From contig CACYTI010000015.1 of NCBI GenBank assembly GCA_902777275.1, positions 21,975 through 85,974 on the forward strand: a stretch of DNA of 64,000 nt, read 5' to 3'. The notes beneath the pieces are model-generated. The model did no database searches, was not told where the DNA came from, and saw only the letters and a program-made list of their open reading frames with translations. Position 1 is the stretch's first letter. Each line of letters begins with the position of its first letter. The position numbers and the translations under genes were made by a program. This document shows positions 17,678 to 25,214 of this stretch, piece after piece. The DNA comes from an uncultured Ruminococcus sp. Its GTDB lineage: Bacteria > Bacillota > Clostridia > Oscillospirales > Acutalibacteraceae.

Positions 17678-19261
17678 TCACTGGATTTTTGTTGCACTGT
17701 AGTTATCTGCGGAGTATTTTGAGAACGGACTTGAGCTTTCTTTACACTTTTGAAGCGAATCATAAGAGCTCCAGCTGTCGTTTGCGTCGCCGTAGAAGAA
17801 ATCTTCCCTGCGGATATAGGAATGGGTGATTTGAATTTCTTTGAATTTACCCGTTGACGCGTTTTTGTAGTACAGATATACCACGGGATCCTTATCGGAA
17901 TTATCCTTTGATGTAACGTAGTCGATCTCTGCGACGGAAAAATCCTTTGAATTTTTTATGGATGAATCAATTGATTTGATGTTCTCGGTGATGACGGCGG
18001 TGATTTTGGTAACGTTGCTCTTTGCCTCGTCAAGCGTCAGCGGATGATTGGGAGAATATTCAAACTTAGACTTTGTTTCCTTAAAGAACACGTCTGTATC
18101 TTCGAGCTGTTCTCTGCCGCTGTTGATCTCATAATTGATTTCATCGCCCTCGGACGCTTGGCGCACGGAATCAAACGAAACATAATAGCTTGCAGTGAGA
18201 TCGCTGTACTTAGTGCTTGTCACCTTGATCCTATTTCTGTCAAGGCTTGAACTATCATCCGCACCGTCGTTGGTAAATTTATAGTCGCCCTCGGTGTATT
18301 CAAACTCGACCAACTCAGCCTTTGGATAGTCCTCGGGCGTTCCTGTGATGGTTATTAATTTTTTATCATTGATAACCTTTACAAAATCAATAATGACCTT
18401 GTCCTTGATTTCCACCTTTGAATCCGTGAGCTTATCTTCAAGCTTAAATTCAACCGTCTTGTCGTTCTTGTCAAAGTTTAAACCCGCAACGGCTTCCAAC
18501 TGATCGAGCTTTTTCAGCTTAAACTCGTCGGTCGGCCATTTTATCGTGACAACAAGTGTGTCGCTCTTTTTGGCGTTTTTAAATCTTGCCGAGCCGTAGG
18601 AATCGGAGGAACTGCCGGAGCTGTTTGTTGTGCTTTCCTCCTGATCCTTGACTTTGCAATCAACCTCAAGAGAGCTTACAATATCCGAAACGGCCGATTT
18701 CTTTGCATAGACTTCGCTCGAATTGCTGTATTGAGAAATGTCGTTGTACAGATCCTCATATGAATAGCTGCCGTCGCTGATTTTTTTCTCGCTCTCGGCG
18801 AGCTTTTTAACACTTTCGTCGCCGAGCCTGTCAATGAAAAGATTATCGTCGGAAATATAAACCCTGCCGCTGATGTCTCCGTCATATACTTTTTTGCTGT
18901 TGTCCAGGCTGACGGAAATATACTTTGAAGCATCAACTTTATTTGTTGAAGGAATGATAACCGTAAACAGCAAAATCAGTCCCACCGTAAGCACAACGGC
19001 GCCTATGCCGCTGAACAGGATTATCTTTTTGACCTTGGGGGATAAAGGCTTGCGGGGAGGCTTGGGAGCATACTCGGTCTGATCCTGCGGAGGCATATAC
19101 TGAGCCTGATCCTGCGGAGGCGTATACTGATCCTGCGCAGGCGGAACCGGAGGCTGCTGCACGGGCGGCTGTTCGGGTTGAGCGGCGTTTACGGGAGTAC
19201 CGCACTTCTCGCAGAATTTAACTCCATCCTCAATTTTGTTACCGCAATTTTCACAAAACAT
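17678..19261 (-). CDS. Zinc-ribbon membrane-anchored protein of unknown function
   Basis: A 527-residue protein. Residues 1-22 are a double-CxxC zinc ribbon (CENCGN...CEKCGT), followed by a proline/glutamine-rich linker with near-tandem YxPPQDQ repeats (about residues 30-70), a basic segment, one membrane helix (about 80-105, IILFSGIGAVVLTVGLILLF), and a large extracytoplasmic region rich in Ser, Asp and Lys with beta-rich segments. The topology (cytoplasmic zinc ribbon, single helix, outer domain) recalls TcaA-like sensor proteins of Gram-positives. The outer part does not match a family I recognise. It is a single gene with a strong promoter and a long leader. Function unknown. Confidence 0.75.
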   Translation of the reverse strand: MFCENCGNKIEDGVKFCEKCGTPVNAAQPEQPPVQQPPVPPAQDQYTPPQDQAQYMPPQDQTEYAPKPPRKPLSPKVKKIILFSGIGAVVLTVGLILLFTVIIPSTNKVDASKYISVSLDNSKKVYDGDISGRVYISDDNLFIDRLGDESVKKLAESEKKISDGSYSYEDLYNDISQYSNSSEVYAKKSAVSDIVSSLEVDCKVKDQEESTTNSSGSSSDSYGSARFKNAKKSDTLVVTIKWPTDEFKLKKLDQLEAVAGLNFDKNDKTVEFKLEDKLTDSKVEIKDKVIIDFVKVINDKKLITITGTPEDYPKAELVEFEYTEGDYKFTNDGADDSSSLDRNRIKVTSTKYSDLTASYYVSFDSVRQASEGDEINYEINSGREQLEDTDVFFKETKSKFEYSPNHPLTLDEAKSNVTKITAVITENIKSIDSSIKNSKDFSVAEIDYVTSKDNSDKDPVVYLYYKNASTGKFKEIQITHSYIRREDFFYGDANDSWSSYDSLQKCKESSSPFSKYSADNYSATKIQ

Positions 19262-19318
19262 TATTCATCTCTCCTTACTTTGTGAACAGTGATCCTCATT
19301 ATCCCGCCGTTGATGAAA

Positions 19319-19341
19319 TTTTGTTAGAGGTTCCCTTAAGC
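19319..19341. repeat. MITE-type inverted-end fragment
   Basis: Contains TTGTTAGAGGTTCCC, one end of the element family seen complete at 32205-32295. It lies in the leader of the zinc-ribbon gene, next to a GCAGCAT/ATGCTGC palindrome (19370-19384) of another dispersed family. Confidence 0.6.
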
Positions 19342-19397
19342 TAAACTTTTCAAAAGGCGGGACGAGGTGCAGCATTATGCTGCTTGACTGTACTTTT

Positions 19398-19426
19398 ATT
19401 GTATATGATTCATTTTATAATGTCAA
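19398..19426 (-). promoter_or_regulatory. Sigma-A promoter of the zinc-ribbon gene
   Basis: On the minus strand: TTGACA (19421-19426), 17-bp spacer, TACAAT (19398-19403). The transcript would carry a leader of about 125 nt with two repeat-derived palindromes. Confidence 0.8.
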
Positions 19427-19491
19427 TAAAAAAAAGCATTTTTATTCATACTGCGTCAAACTATTACCGTATCAGACTATTCTTCGGCAAA

Positions 19492-20241
19492 TTATGTCGC
19501 TAACGATATAAGCACGCTGTATTCACCGTCGCCTACGCCCGCGTACTCCACACACACAGCGTAGAGCTCCGCGTCGGCGTTCAGGAACATTTGTGATCGT
19601 CTTACCGCCTCGTCGCTTATGGTCAAATCGAGCTGATAATAATAGTCGTCGGGAAATTTTTCCTCCTTGAACTTGGCGAGGTAATCCTCCTCCAAGGCGC
19701 TTTGAAGCTCCGCGTAGGTTTCATCGACGTCGCGCTGCAAATAAGCGAGCAGCCCTTCATTGTCAAGCTGCTTTCCCGTTGACTTATTGTAGTTGTAAAC
19801 GCGGTAAGACAGCCTGTGACCCGAGCTTTCCTCGGTGATGACCAATGACACTATGTCGTCGTTTACATAGGCACTGTAGTCTATTCCGCTGTATTCGGGG
19901 CTTTTCTTCGCCGAAGTCGCCTCAAACGCTGCGGAAAACGCTTCGTTGTACTCGTTGGCGATCTCATTGTTGATTTTTTCTGCGTCCGGGGTGTCGAAGG
20001 TCAGCGCCGGTATTCTGTAAACGACGCTAACGGTATTTTTGTTCTTGTCGGTATATGAAAAAGATTCCTCGCGCCCGACCCTTACGCAACTGCTCACCTC
20101 GGAGGACTCGATAGAGAACGTCGTAACGGGAACGGTCGTGATCTCCTGCGGCGAATCTGAGGAACCGCTGTCACCGCCGTTACAGGCGGAAAGCAGCAGA
20201 CACATCAGCGCCGCGATTAATATGTATTTATAAATTTTCAT
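19492..20241 (-). CDS. Lipoprotein of unknown function
   Basis: Starting at ATG 20241 (an AGGAG RBS sits at about 20252-20257) gives a 249-residue lipoprotein: basic start, hydrophobic signal, and lipobox LLLSAC (Cys at about residue 19), then a Ser/Asp/Thr-rich linker. The globular remainder (SVVYRIPALTFDTPDAEKINNEI...) resembles the extracellular DUF4163/DUF3298-like pattern, in which a peptide intended for the outer surface opposes a ligand-binding beta sheet. This domain reading is tentative. The start lies 14 bp inside the end of the upstream PHP gene, so the two are co-transcribed. Confidence 0.7.
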   Translation of the reverse strand: MKIYKYILIAALMCLLLSACNGGDSGSSDSPQEITTVPVTTFSIESSEVSSCVRVGREESFSYTDKNKNTVSVVYRIPALTFDTPDAEKINNEIANEYNEAFSAAFEATSAKKSPEYSGIDYSAYVNDDIVSLVITEESSGHRLSYRVYNYNKSTGKQLDNEGLLAYLQRDVDETYAELQSALEEDYLAKFKEEKFPDDYYYQLDLTISDEAVRRSQMFLNADAELYAVCVEYAGVGDGEYSVLISLAT

Positions 20242-21016
20242 TTCTAAGCTTGATCTCCTCAAACGGCGTTTCTTTAACGCCGCAGGTTTTCATTAAGTCT
20301 TGGCATTTTTTTAGCAGGTCGTCTCTCAGCAGCATTTCGGGATTGTGCGCGTCGTACCCGATCACCGCTTTATTGCCGACCTTAGCCGCTATGTTCCAAA
20401 AAGCAGGGTTCGGATAACTCCTGCCGTTCAAATATCCGAGCATATTAAACTCAAGCGGAATGTCTTTTTTTAGGGCATCCTTGCACAGCTCGGTCATTTT
20501 GCGCTCGTAATACGCCATGCCGCCCTGATACCACACAATATCGGGGTGAGCTAAATAGGTGAAAACGCCCTTGTCAAGCCCTTCCTTGACCTGTTTTACA
20601 TAAATATTCAGATAGCTTTCGGTTTTTCCCGAAGAGCCCGCGTAATAGCTGTTTTCGTCGAACTCGTTCCCGATGAAATGCTGTCCCATAATCAGGTAGT
20701 CGAGCCGCAGCGGACGGATAAACTCCATAAACGCGTCAAAGGTCTTGGGATAATACTCGGTTTCAAAGCCGAGCAAAATTTTTATGTCGTCCTTATACTC
20801 TCTTTGAAGCGCGCGTATGCTCGCGGCGTATTCTGCGGCAAGCTCCGGAACCATGCGAAAAAAACTGTAGTAGTCGGTGCCGGGGAAAAACTGCGGGCAA
20901 TGGTCGGCAAAGCCTAAAACCTTCATCCCGGCTTTTATGGCGCTTTCAACATATTCTCTGTCCTCGCCCGTGGCGTGATTGCAGCGCGTTGTGTGTGTGT
21001 GTAAGTTAAATTTCAT
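20228..21016 (-). CDS. PHP-domain histidinol-phosphatase-like phosphoesterase
   Basis: A metal-dependent phosphatase of the PHP superfamily. With ATG 21016 (GGGAGAGGG RBS upstream) the protein has 262 residues. The N-terminal metal-binding motif is NLHTHTTRCNHA, the next is GFADHCP, and further ligands appear in GFETEYYP, MGQHFIGN, LAHPDIV and IGYDAHNP. This is the HisK/HisJ-type layout, which hydrolyses histidinol-phosphate in histidine synthesis. No other his gene lies nearby, so the true substrate could be a different phosphoester. It is expressed from its own promoter (21042-21070) and followed by the overlapping lipoprotein gene. Confidence 0.85.
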   Translation of the reverse strand: MKFNLHTHTTRCNHATGEDREYVESAIKAGMKVLGFADHCPQFFPGTDYYSFFRMVPELAAEYAASIRALQREYKDDIKILLGFETEYYPKTFDAFMEFIRPLRLDYLIMGQHFIGNEFDENSYYAGSSGKTESYLNIYVKQVKEGLDKGVFTYLAHPDIVWYQGGMAYYERKMTELCKDALKKDIPLEFNMLGYLNGRSYPNPAFWNIAAKVGNKAVIGYDAHNPEMLLRDDLLKKCQDLMKTCGVKETPFEEIKLRNENL

Positions 21017-21041
21017 TCCAATCAATCCCTCTCCCGATATA

Positions 21042-21070
21042 ATTATACACCTAAACCGAAAGAATGGCAA
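21042..21070 (-). promoter_or_regulatory. Sigma-A promoter for the PHP-lipoprotein operon
   Basis: Minus strand: TTGCCA (21065-21070), 17-bp spacer, TATAAT (21042-21047). Confidence 0.8.
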
Positions 21071-21075
21071 ATATA

Positions 21076-21104
21076 TTGCAAATGTTTTTGAAAAATAGTA
21101 TAAT
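21076..21104 (+). promoter_or_regulatory. Sigma-A promoter for the redox protein-tcdA operon
   Basis: TTGCAA (21076-21081), 17-bp spacer, TATAAT (21099-21104). Its -35 lies only 5 bp from that of the divergent PHP promoter. Confidence 0.8.
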
Positions 21105-21136
21105 TGAGATGAATTTGCAATTTGGAGTGTGGGATC

Positions 21137-21508
21137 ATGAATAAACGAGATTTAGCTGTGCAGTACAAGCACAGCGGGTTCAACTGCGCTCAGGCGGTCA
21201 TCGGCGCATATGCCGAAGAGCTTGAGCTTGATTCGGAAACAGCCGCGGCTTTGGGTGCGGGCTTCGGCGCGGGCATGGGCACGCTTGGAGCCACCTGCGG
21301 CGCACTTTGCGGAGCGCAGATCGTGCTCGGGCTGAAATACAAGGGACGATCCCTCGCGGGCAGACAGCACAAGCTTTACAGCGGCTTTCTCGACCTTTGC
21401 GGCGCGACGATTTGCGCGGAATTGAAGGGCGTTACAACGGGAAGACCGCTCTGTTCCTGCGATAACTGCGTGGCGAACGCCGTTGAGCTGTTGGAGGAGC
21501 TGCTTTGA
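21137..21508 (+). CDS. C_GCAxxG_C_C family redox protein
   Basis: A 123-residue cysteine-rich protein of the C_GCAxxG_C_C family: FNCAQAV near residue 16, GATCGALCGAQ in the middle, and two more cysteines toward the C-terminus (LCSCDNC). Members are thought to act in anaerobic redox chemistry, and their biochemistry is little known. ATG 21137 was chosen over an upstream in-frame TTG because GGAG lies 9 bp before it. The stop overlaps the TTG start of tcdA, so both are translated as a pair. Confidence 0.87.
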   Translation: MNKRDLAVQYKHSGFNCAQAVIGAYAEELELDSETAAALGAGFGAGMGTLGATCGALCGAQIVLGLKYKGRSLAGRQHKLYSGFLDLCGATICAELKGVTTGRPLCSCDNCVANAVELLEELL

Positions 21509-22233
21509 GCGGGCAATTTTCGCGCACCGAAATGCTTCTCGGCGCGGAAGCTCTTGAAAAGCTGAAAAACTCGCGCGTGGCGGTTTTCGGCGTCGGCGGC
21601 GTCGGCGGATATGTCGTCGAGGCGCTCGCCCGCTCCGGAATTGGCGCAATTGATATAATCGACAATGATACAGTCGCTCCGAGCAACCTCAACCGCCAGA
21701 TAATCGCAACACACAGAACGCTCGGCAAATATAAAACCGACGCTGCGGCTGAGCGGATAGCGGATATCAATCCCGAATGCACAGTCTGCGCCCACCGTCT
21801 GTTCTATCTTCCCGAAACCGCCGCTTTATTTGATTTTACAAATTACGATTACGTTGTTGACGCAATTGACACCGTGACGGGCAAGTTAGCGCTTATTGAG
21901 CAGGCAAATGCAGCGGGCACGCCGATAATCTGCTCGATGGGAGCGGGCAACAAGCTTGACCCAGCCGCCTTTGAGGTCGCGGATATTTACCAAACCTCGG
22001 TCTGTCCGCTTGCGCGCGTTATGCGCACCGAATGCAGAAAGCGCGGAATAAAAAAGCTGAAGGTGGTGTATTCAAAGGAGCCGCCGATCCGCCCCAAAGA
22101 GAAATGCGGCGATGAAGGCGCACGGAGAGGAACGCCCGGCTCGGCACCCTTCGTTCCTCCCGTGGCGGGAATGATCATAGCAGGCGAGGTCGTTAAGGAT
22201 ATAATTCGGTTGAACCGCGAGCGTGACGCTTGA
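21505..22233 (+). CDS. tcdA: tRNA threonylcarbamoyladenosine dehydratase
   Basis: ThiF/E1-like enzyme that dehydrates t6A37 to cyclic t6A in tRNA using ATP. The 242 residues include the opening FSRTEMLLG, the nucleotide loop VFGVGGVGGYV, DNDTVAPSNLNRQ, and VDAIDTVTGK, all typical of TcdA (CsdL). The TTG start at 21505 overlaps the stop of the redox gene (TTGA); it is preferred to ATG 21529, because that would cut the conserved N-terminus. The last codons and stop lie within the first copy of a 27-bp tandem repeat, so the extreme C-terminus (RDA) is repeat-derived. Confidence 0.9.
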   Translation: MSGQFSRTEMLLGAEALEKLKNSRVAVFGVGGVGGYVVEALARSGIGAIDIIDNDTVAPSNLNRQIIATHRTLGKYKTDAAAERIADINPECTVCAHRLFYLPETAALFDFTNYDYVVDAIDTVTGKLALIEQANAAGTPIICSMGAGNKLDPAAFEVADIYQTSVCPLARVMRTECRKRGIKKLKVVYSKEPPIRPKEKCGDEGARRGTPGSAPFVPPVAGMIIAGEVVKDIIRLNRERDA

Positions 22234-22300
22234 CCCAGTCCGCGCAAGCGTGACGCTTGACCCAGTCCGCGCAAGCGTGACGCTTGACCCGGTCCGCGCT
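22221..22300. repeat. 27-bp tandem repeat, three copies
   Basis: Copies start at 22221, 22248 and 22275; copies 1 and 2 are identical and copy 3 differs at its end. Each holds the near-perfect palindrome CAAGCGTGACGCTTG. The tcdA stop codon (22231-22233) falls in copy 1. Related sequence occurs at 31895-31960 and, reversed, at 39905-39960. Confidence 0.9.
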
Positions 22301-22316
22301 TCTTAACGTCATAAAA

Positions 22317-22372
22317 AGACCTTCCTTCAATTCCCGCGTTAAAACGCGCCGTTGAAGGAAGGCTTGTTTTTT
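22317..22372. terminator. Terminator hairpin of the CCTTCCT repeat family
   Basis: ACCTTCCTTCAA pairs with TTGAAGGAAGG, with an inner CGCG stem, then a T-run. It ends tcdA and, on the other strand, could end lysC. Confidence 0.85.
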
Positions 22373-22419
22373 ATTTAAACGTATTAATAATAGGCGCCAT
22401 GGGTGCAGCGTCACGCTGC

Positions 22420-23625
22420 TTAGTCGAAGAATTTGCTGTGGATGGCTTTTACGGCTTTGTCAGCTTCGTTGATGTCGATGAGGACAGAAACCTTGATCTC
22501 GCTGGTGGAAATCATCTGAATATTTATCTGGGCGTCGTAGAGCGCCTCGAACATCTTTGTCGCAACGCCTGCGTGACTCTCCATGCCTGCGCCGACGATA
22601 GAGATTTTGGCAACATTTTCGTCGTAAAGAACTTCCTTCGCACCGTGGCTTACCATGTAATCCTCAAGAGCGGCAACAGCCTCCTTGCCTCTTGACTTTG
22701 CGACTGTAAAGCTGATATCTTTTTTGCCGTCGTGACCGATCGATTGGAGAATGATGTCAACGTTGATATCCTTTTTGGAAAGCTTTGAGAACATTTTGAA
22801 CGCGATTCCGGGGATGTTGGGTACGCCGATTACGGAAATTCTGGCTACTTCGGTATCTTTGGCAACTCCGCTGATTAACATTTTTTCCATTTTAGTTTTC
22901 TCCTTTACAATTGTACCGGGCGCTTTGGAAAGACTGGAAAGCACCTCAAGCTCGATGTTATATTTTTTCGCCATTTCAACCGAACGGTTGTTGAGAACCT
23001 GCGCTCCCATAGTGGCAAGCTCAAGCATTTCGTCGTAGGAAATCTCGGAAAGCTTGCGTGCGTTTTCAACCTTTCTGGGGTCTGCGGTGTAAACGCCCTC
23101 AACGTCGGTGTAAATCTGGCACAGGTCTGCGTGCAGCGCCGCCGCGATCGCTACCGCGCTGGTGTCGGAGCCGCCTCTGCCCAAGGTCGTGATGTCGCCG
23201 CGGCGGTTGATTCCCTGAAAGCCCGCAACTACAACAATGTTCCTTCTGTCGAGCGCGTCACGGATCCTGTCGGTGTGTATGCGCTTGATCCTTGCAGCGG
23301 TGTGGATAGACGAGGTTTCAAAGCCCGCCTGCCAGCCGAGCAGCGAGGTTGCGTGATAGCCCAACTTTTCAATTGCCATTGCGAGCAGCGAGATGGAAAT
23401 TTGCTCGCCCGCCGCCAAAAGCATATCTTTTTCTCTTTTTGATGATTTGGGATTGATTTCATCCGCCTTCGCGATGAGTTCGTCGGTGAAATCACCCTGC
23501 GCCGAAACCACTACGACAACATCGTTGCCCTTGGCAAACGTGTCGGTAACGATTTTGGCGACGTTCATAATGCGTTCGGCATCGCGCACCGACGTGCCGC
23601 CGAATTTCTGTACAATTAAGCTCAT
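22420..23625 (-). CDS. lysC: Aspartate kinase
   Basis: First step of the aspartate family: Asp + ATP to aspartyl-phosphate. The 401-residue monofunctional form has the KFGGTSV motif at residues 7-13, QGINRRGDITTLGRGGSDTSA in the catalytic core, and a C-terminal pair of ACT domains (from about residue 265: ISGVAKDTEVARISVIG, then KISIVGAGMES), which normally bind the feedback inhibitors Lys or Thr. It lies downstream of hom on the same strand, separated by a terminator-like hairpin. The RBS AGGAGTAG precedes ATG 23625. Confidence 0.95.
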   Translation of the reverse strand: MSLIVQKFGGTSVRDAERIMNVAKIVTDTFAKGNDVVVVVSAQGDFTDELIAKADEINPKSSKREKDMLLAAGEQISISLLAMAIEKLGYHATSLLGWQAGFETSSIHTAARIKRIHTDRIRDALDRRNIVVVAGFQGINRRGDITTLGRGGSDTSAVAIAAALHADLCQIYTDVEGVYTADPRKVENARKLSEISYDEMLELATMGAQVLNNRSVEMAKKYNIELEVLSSLSKAPGTIVKEKTKMEKMLISGVAKDTEVARISVIGVPNIPGIAFKMFSKLSKKDINVDIILQSIGHDGKKDISFTVAKSRGKEAVAALEDYMVSHGAKEVLYDENVAKISIVGAGMESHAGVATKMFEALYDAQINIQMISTSEIKVSVLIDINEADKAVKAIHSKFFD

Positions 23626-23698
23626 TTAGTTCTACTCCTTTTTATATGTCGGAATGCGTTTACTCCTAACAAACGGAATTGATTTACTCCCTGAAAAT

Positions 23699-23732
23699 CT
23701 CCGCCGTATCGCCAAAAGCTGACGCGGCGGAG
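23699..23732 (-). terminator. Hairpin between hom and lysC
   Basis: CTCCGCCG pairs with CGGCGGAG (8 bp). On the minus strand it is followed by a short T-run. It may reduce read-through from hom into lysC. Confidence 0.6.
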
Positions 23733-23776
23733 GTTTGAAAAAAATGCAGAAAAGAGAATTGTAAACCGTAAATGGT

Positions 23777-25000
23777 TTAAATATCTCCTATGCGGATCGA
23801 CGAAAGGATCTTAATGCCGTCGTTTTCAAGCGCTTCGCAGATTTCCTGAAACTCGCCGTAGCGGAGCTCGGGGGTCAAAACGGCAAGCTCGCCGTCGCTC
23901 CAAGCGGTGCTGATCTCGCCGAACGCCGTCTGGACCTTTGCCTCGGCGTCTTCGCCGCTTACTCTGAGATACATAGCCGAAACGCTGTCCTTGTAGCTGA
24001 TGATGTTGCTTCCGTCGCCGTCAGCCCAGAACAGGAATCTCCTCGCCTTGAGGTGCTTGCAGCAGTCTACAACGTCGGCTACGACCGCGCTGGCGGTGGG
24101 CAGCTTGCCTGCGCCCTTGCCGTAGAACACAACGTCGCCCGTGCAGTCGCCGCGCACCATAATGCCGTTGAACTCGTAATCTATATTTGAAAGCTGACTT
24201 TTGAGAGGAACAAGCATGGGAGCCGTGAGAATATCTATCTTGCCGCTTTCAAGCTTCTTGACCTTGCCGATAAGCTTTATCACATAGCCGAAGCTCTTTG
24301 CGAGAGTGACGTCGCTGAGCGTTATGCCCGAAATGCCCTCGGTATGTACGCTTTCGGGATAAACGTGCTTGCCGTAAGCCAGAGAAGCGAGAATACAGAT
24401 TTTGCGGCAGGCGTCGTGTCCTTCGATGTCAGCCGCAGGATTGCGCTCGGCAAAGCCCAGATCCTGAGCTAATTTTAGCGCGTCGGCAAACTGCATTCCG
24501 TCTGCGATCATTTTTGTGAGGATAAAGTTTGTGGTGCCGTTGAGAATGCCCGCGACCTCGCCCACGTTGTTTGCCACCAAGCACTGGTTCATCGGACGAA
24601 TGATGGGTATTCCGCCGCCTACGCTCGCCTCGAACATAAAGTTTACGTTTTCTTCCTTTGCAAGAGCAAGCAGCTCGGCACCGTGAGCGGCAACCAACTC
24701 TTTGTTGGAGGTCACCACGCTTTTGCCCGCCTTGAGGCAGCGCTTTACGTAATCGTAAGCGGGATTCAGTCCGCCCATGACCTCAACCACAACGCGAATC
24801 TCGATATCATTCAAAATTTCTTCAAAATTCTTTGTAAATCTTTCAGCTATGGGGCTGTCGGGAAATTCTCTTAAATCGAGTATTTTTTTGATGTAGATTT
24901 CCTCTCCCAAGCTTGAAAAGAGCTTCTGTTTGTGTGTCAGAAGTATTTCCGCGACACCGGAGCCAACCACTCCGTGTCCCATGATTGCTACTGAAACCAT
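23777..25000 (-). CDS. hom: Homoserine dehydrogenase
   Basis: NAD(P)H-dependent reduction of aspartate semialdehyde to homoserine, feeding threonine and methionine. The 407 residues begin with the Rossmann loop MGHGVVGSGVAE, followed by EVMGG, the substrate segment GILNGTTNFILTKM, and the catalytic-region motif PAADIEGHDACRK. A C-terminal ACT domain starts at about residue 330 (MYLRVSGEDAEAKVQ). GGTAAGGT precedes ATG 25000 as a modest RBS. It shares the locus and strand with lysC. Its 200-bp leader contains a long inverted repeat. Confidence 0.95.
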   Translation of the reverse strand: MVSVAIMGHGVVGSGVAEILLTHKQKLFSSLGEEIYIKKILDLREFPDSPIAERFTKNFEEILNDIEIRVVVEVMGGLNPAYDYVKRCLKAGKSVVTSNKELVAAHGAELLALAKEENVNFMFEASVGGGIPIIRPMNQCLVANNVGEVAGILNGTTNFILTKMIADGMQFADALKLAQDLGFAERNPAADIEGHDACRKICILASLAYGKHVYPESVHTEGISGITLSDVTLAKSFGYVIKLIGKVKKLESGKIDILTAPMLVPLKSQLSNIDYEFNGIMVRGDCTGDVVFYGKGAGKLPTASAVVADVVDCCKHLKARRFLFWADGDGSNIISYKDSVSAMYLRVSGEDAEAKVQTAFGEISTAWSDGELAVLTPELRYGEFQEICEALENDGIKILSSIRIGDI

Positions 25001-25064
25001 TTTGACCTTACCTTTCTATATTACTCCCTTGCGGAATAAGCTGTGATTCTCTTCCCCGAATATA

Positions 25065-25165
25065 TCCCGCGCCTTGCCGCAGGCAACAATTCATTCCTGC
25101 CGCCGTTGTCTGAAAGCGCTTCAAACGCGGGACATAACGGAAAACGTTGATGCAGGAATGAATTG
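25065..25165 (-). promoter_or_regulatory. Structured leader upstream of hom (14-bp perfect inverted repeat)
   Basis: CAATTCATTCCTGC (25087-25100) is the exact complement of 25152-25165, with a 51-nt loop. A second match, TCCCGCG (25065-25071) with CGCGGGA (25126-25132), pairs the loop to sequence downstream, giving a possible pseudoknot. No T-box, SAM or lysine riboswitch core was recognised. It could also contain the terminator region of the preceding PBP gene. Confidence 0.45.
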
Positions 25166-25214
25166 ACATCTGTTGTAAATTTTTTTGAGCTGTGCAGACA
25201 ATTGCGCTTTACGG

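Noticed and set aside
20228-21016. PHP phosphatase as proof of a histidine operon
   Set aside because: Neighbours are a lipoprotein and unrelated divergent genes; no other his gene is present in the window.
22221-22300. Tandem repeat as a possible CRISPR array
   Set aside because: Copies are directly adjacent with no unique spacers, the unit is palindromic, and no cas gene is in the window.
25001-25214. T-box or lysine/SAM riboswitch before hom
   Set aside because: No T-box sequence (GGTGG-type core), no kink-turn and no SAM or lysine core could be matched; kept only as an undefined structured leader.
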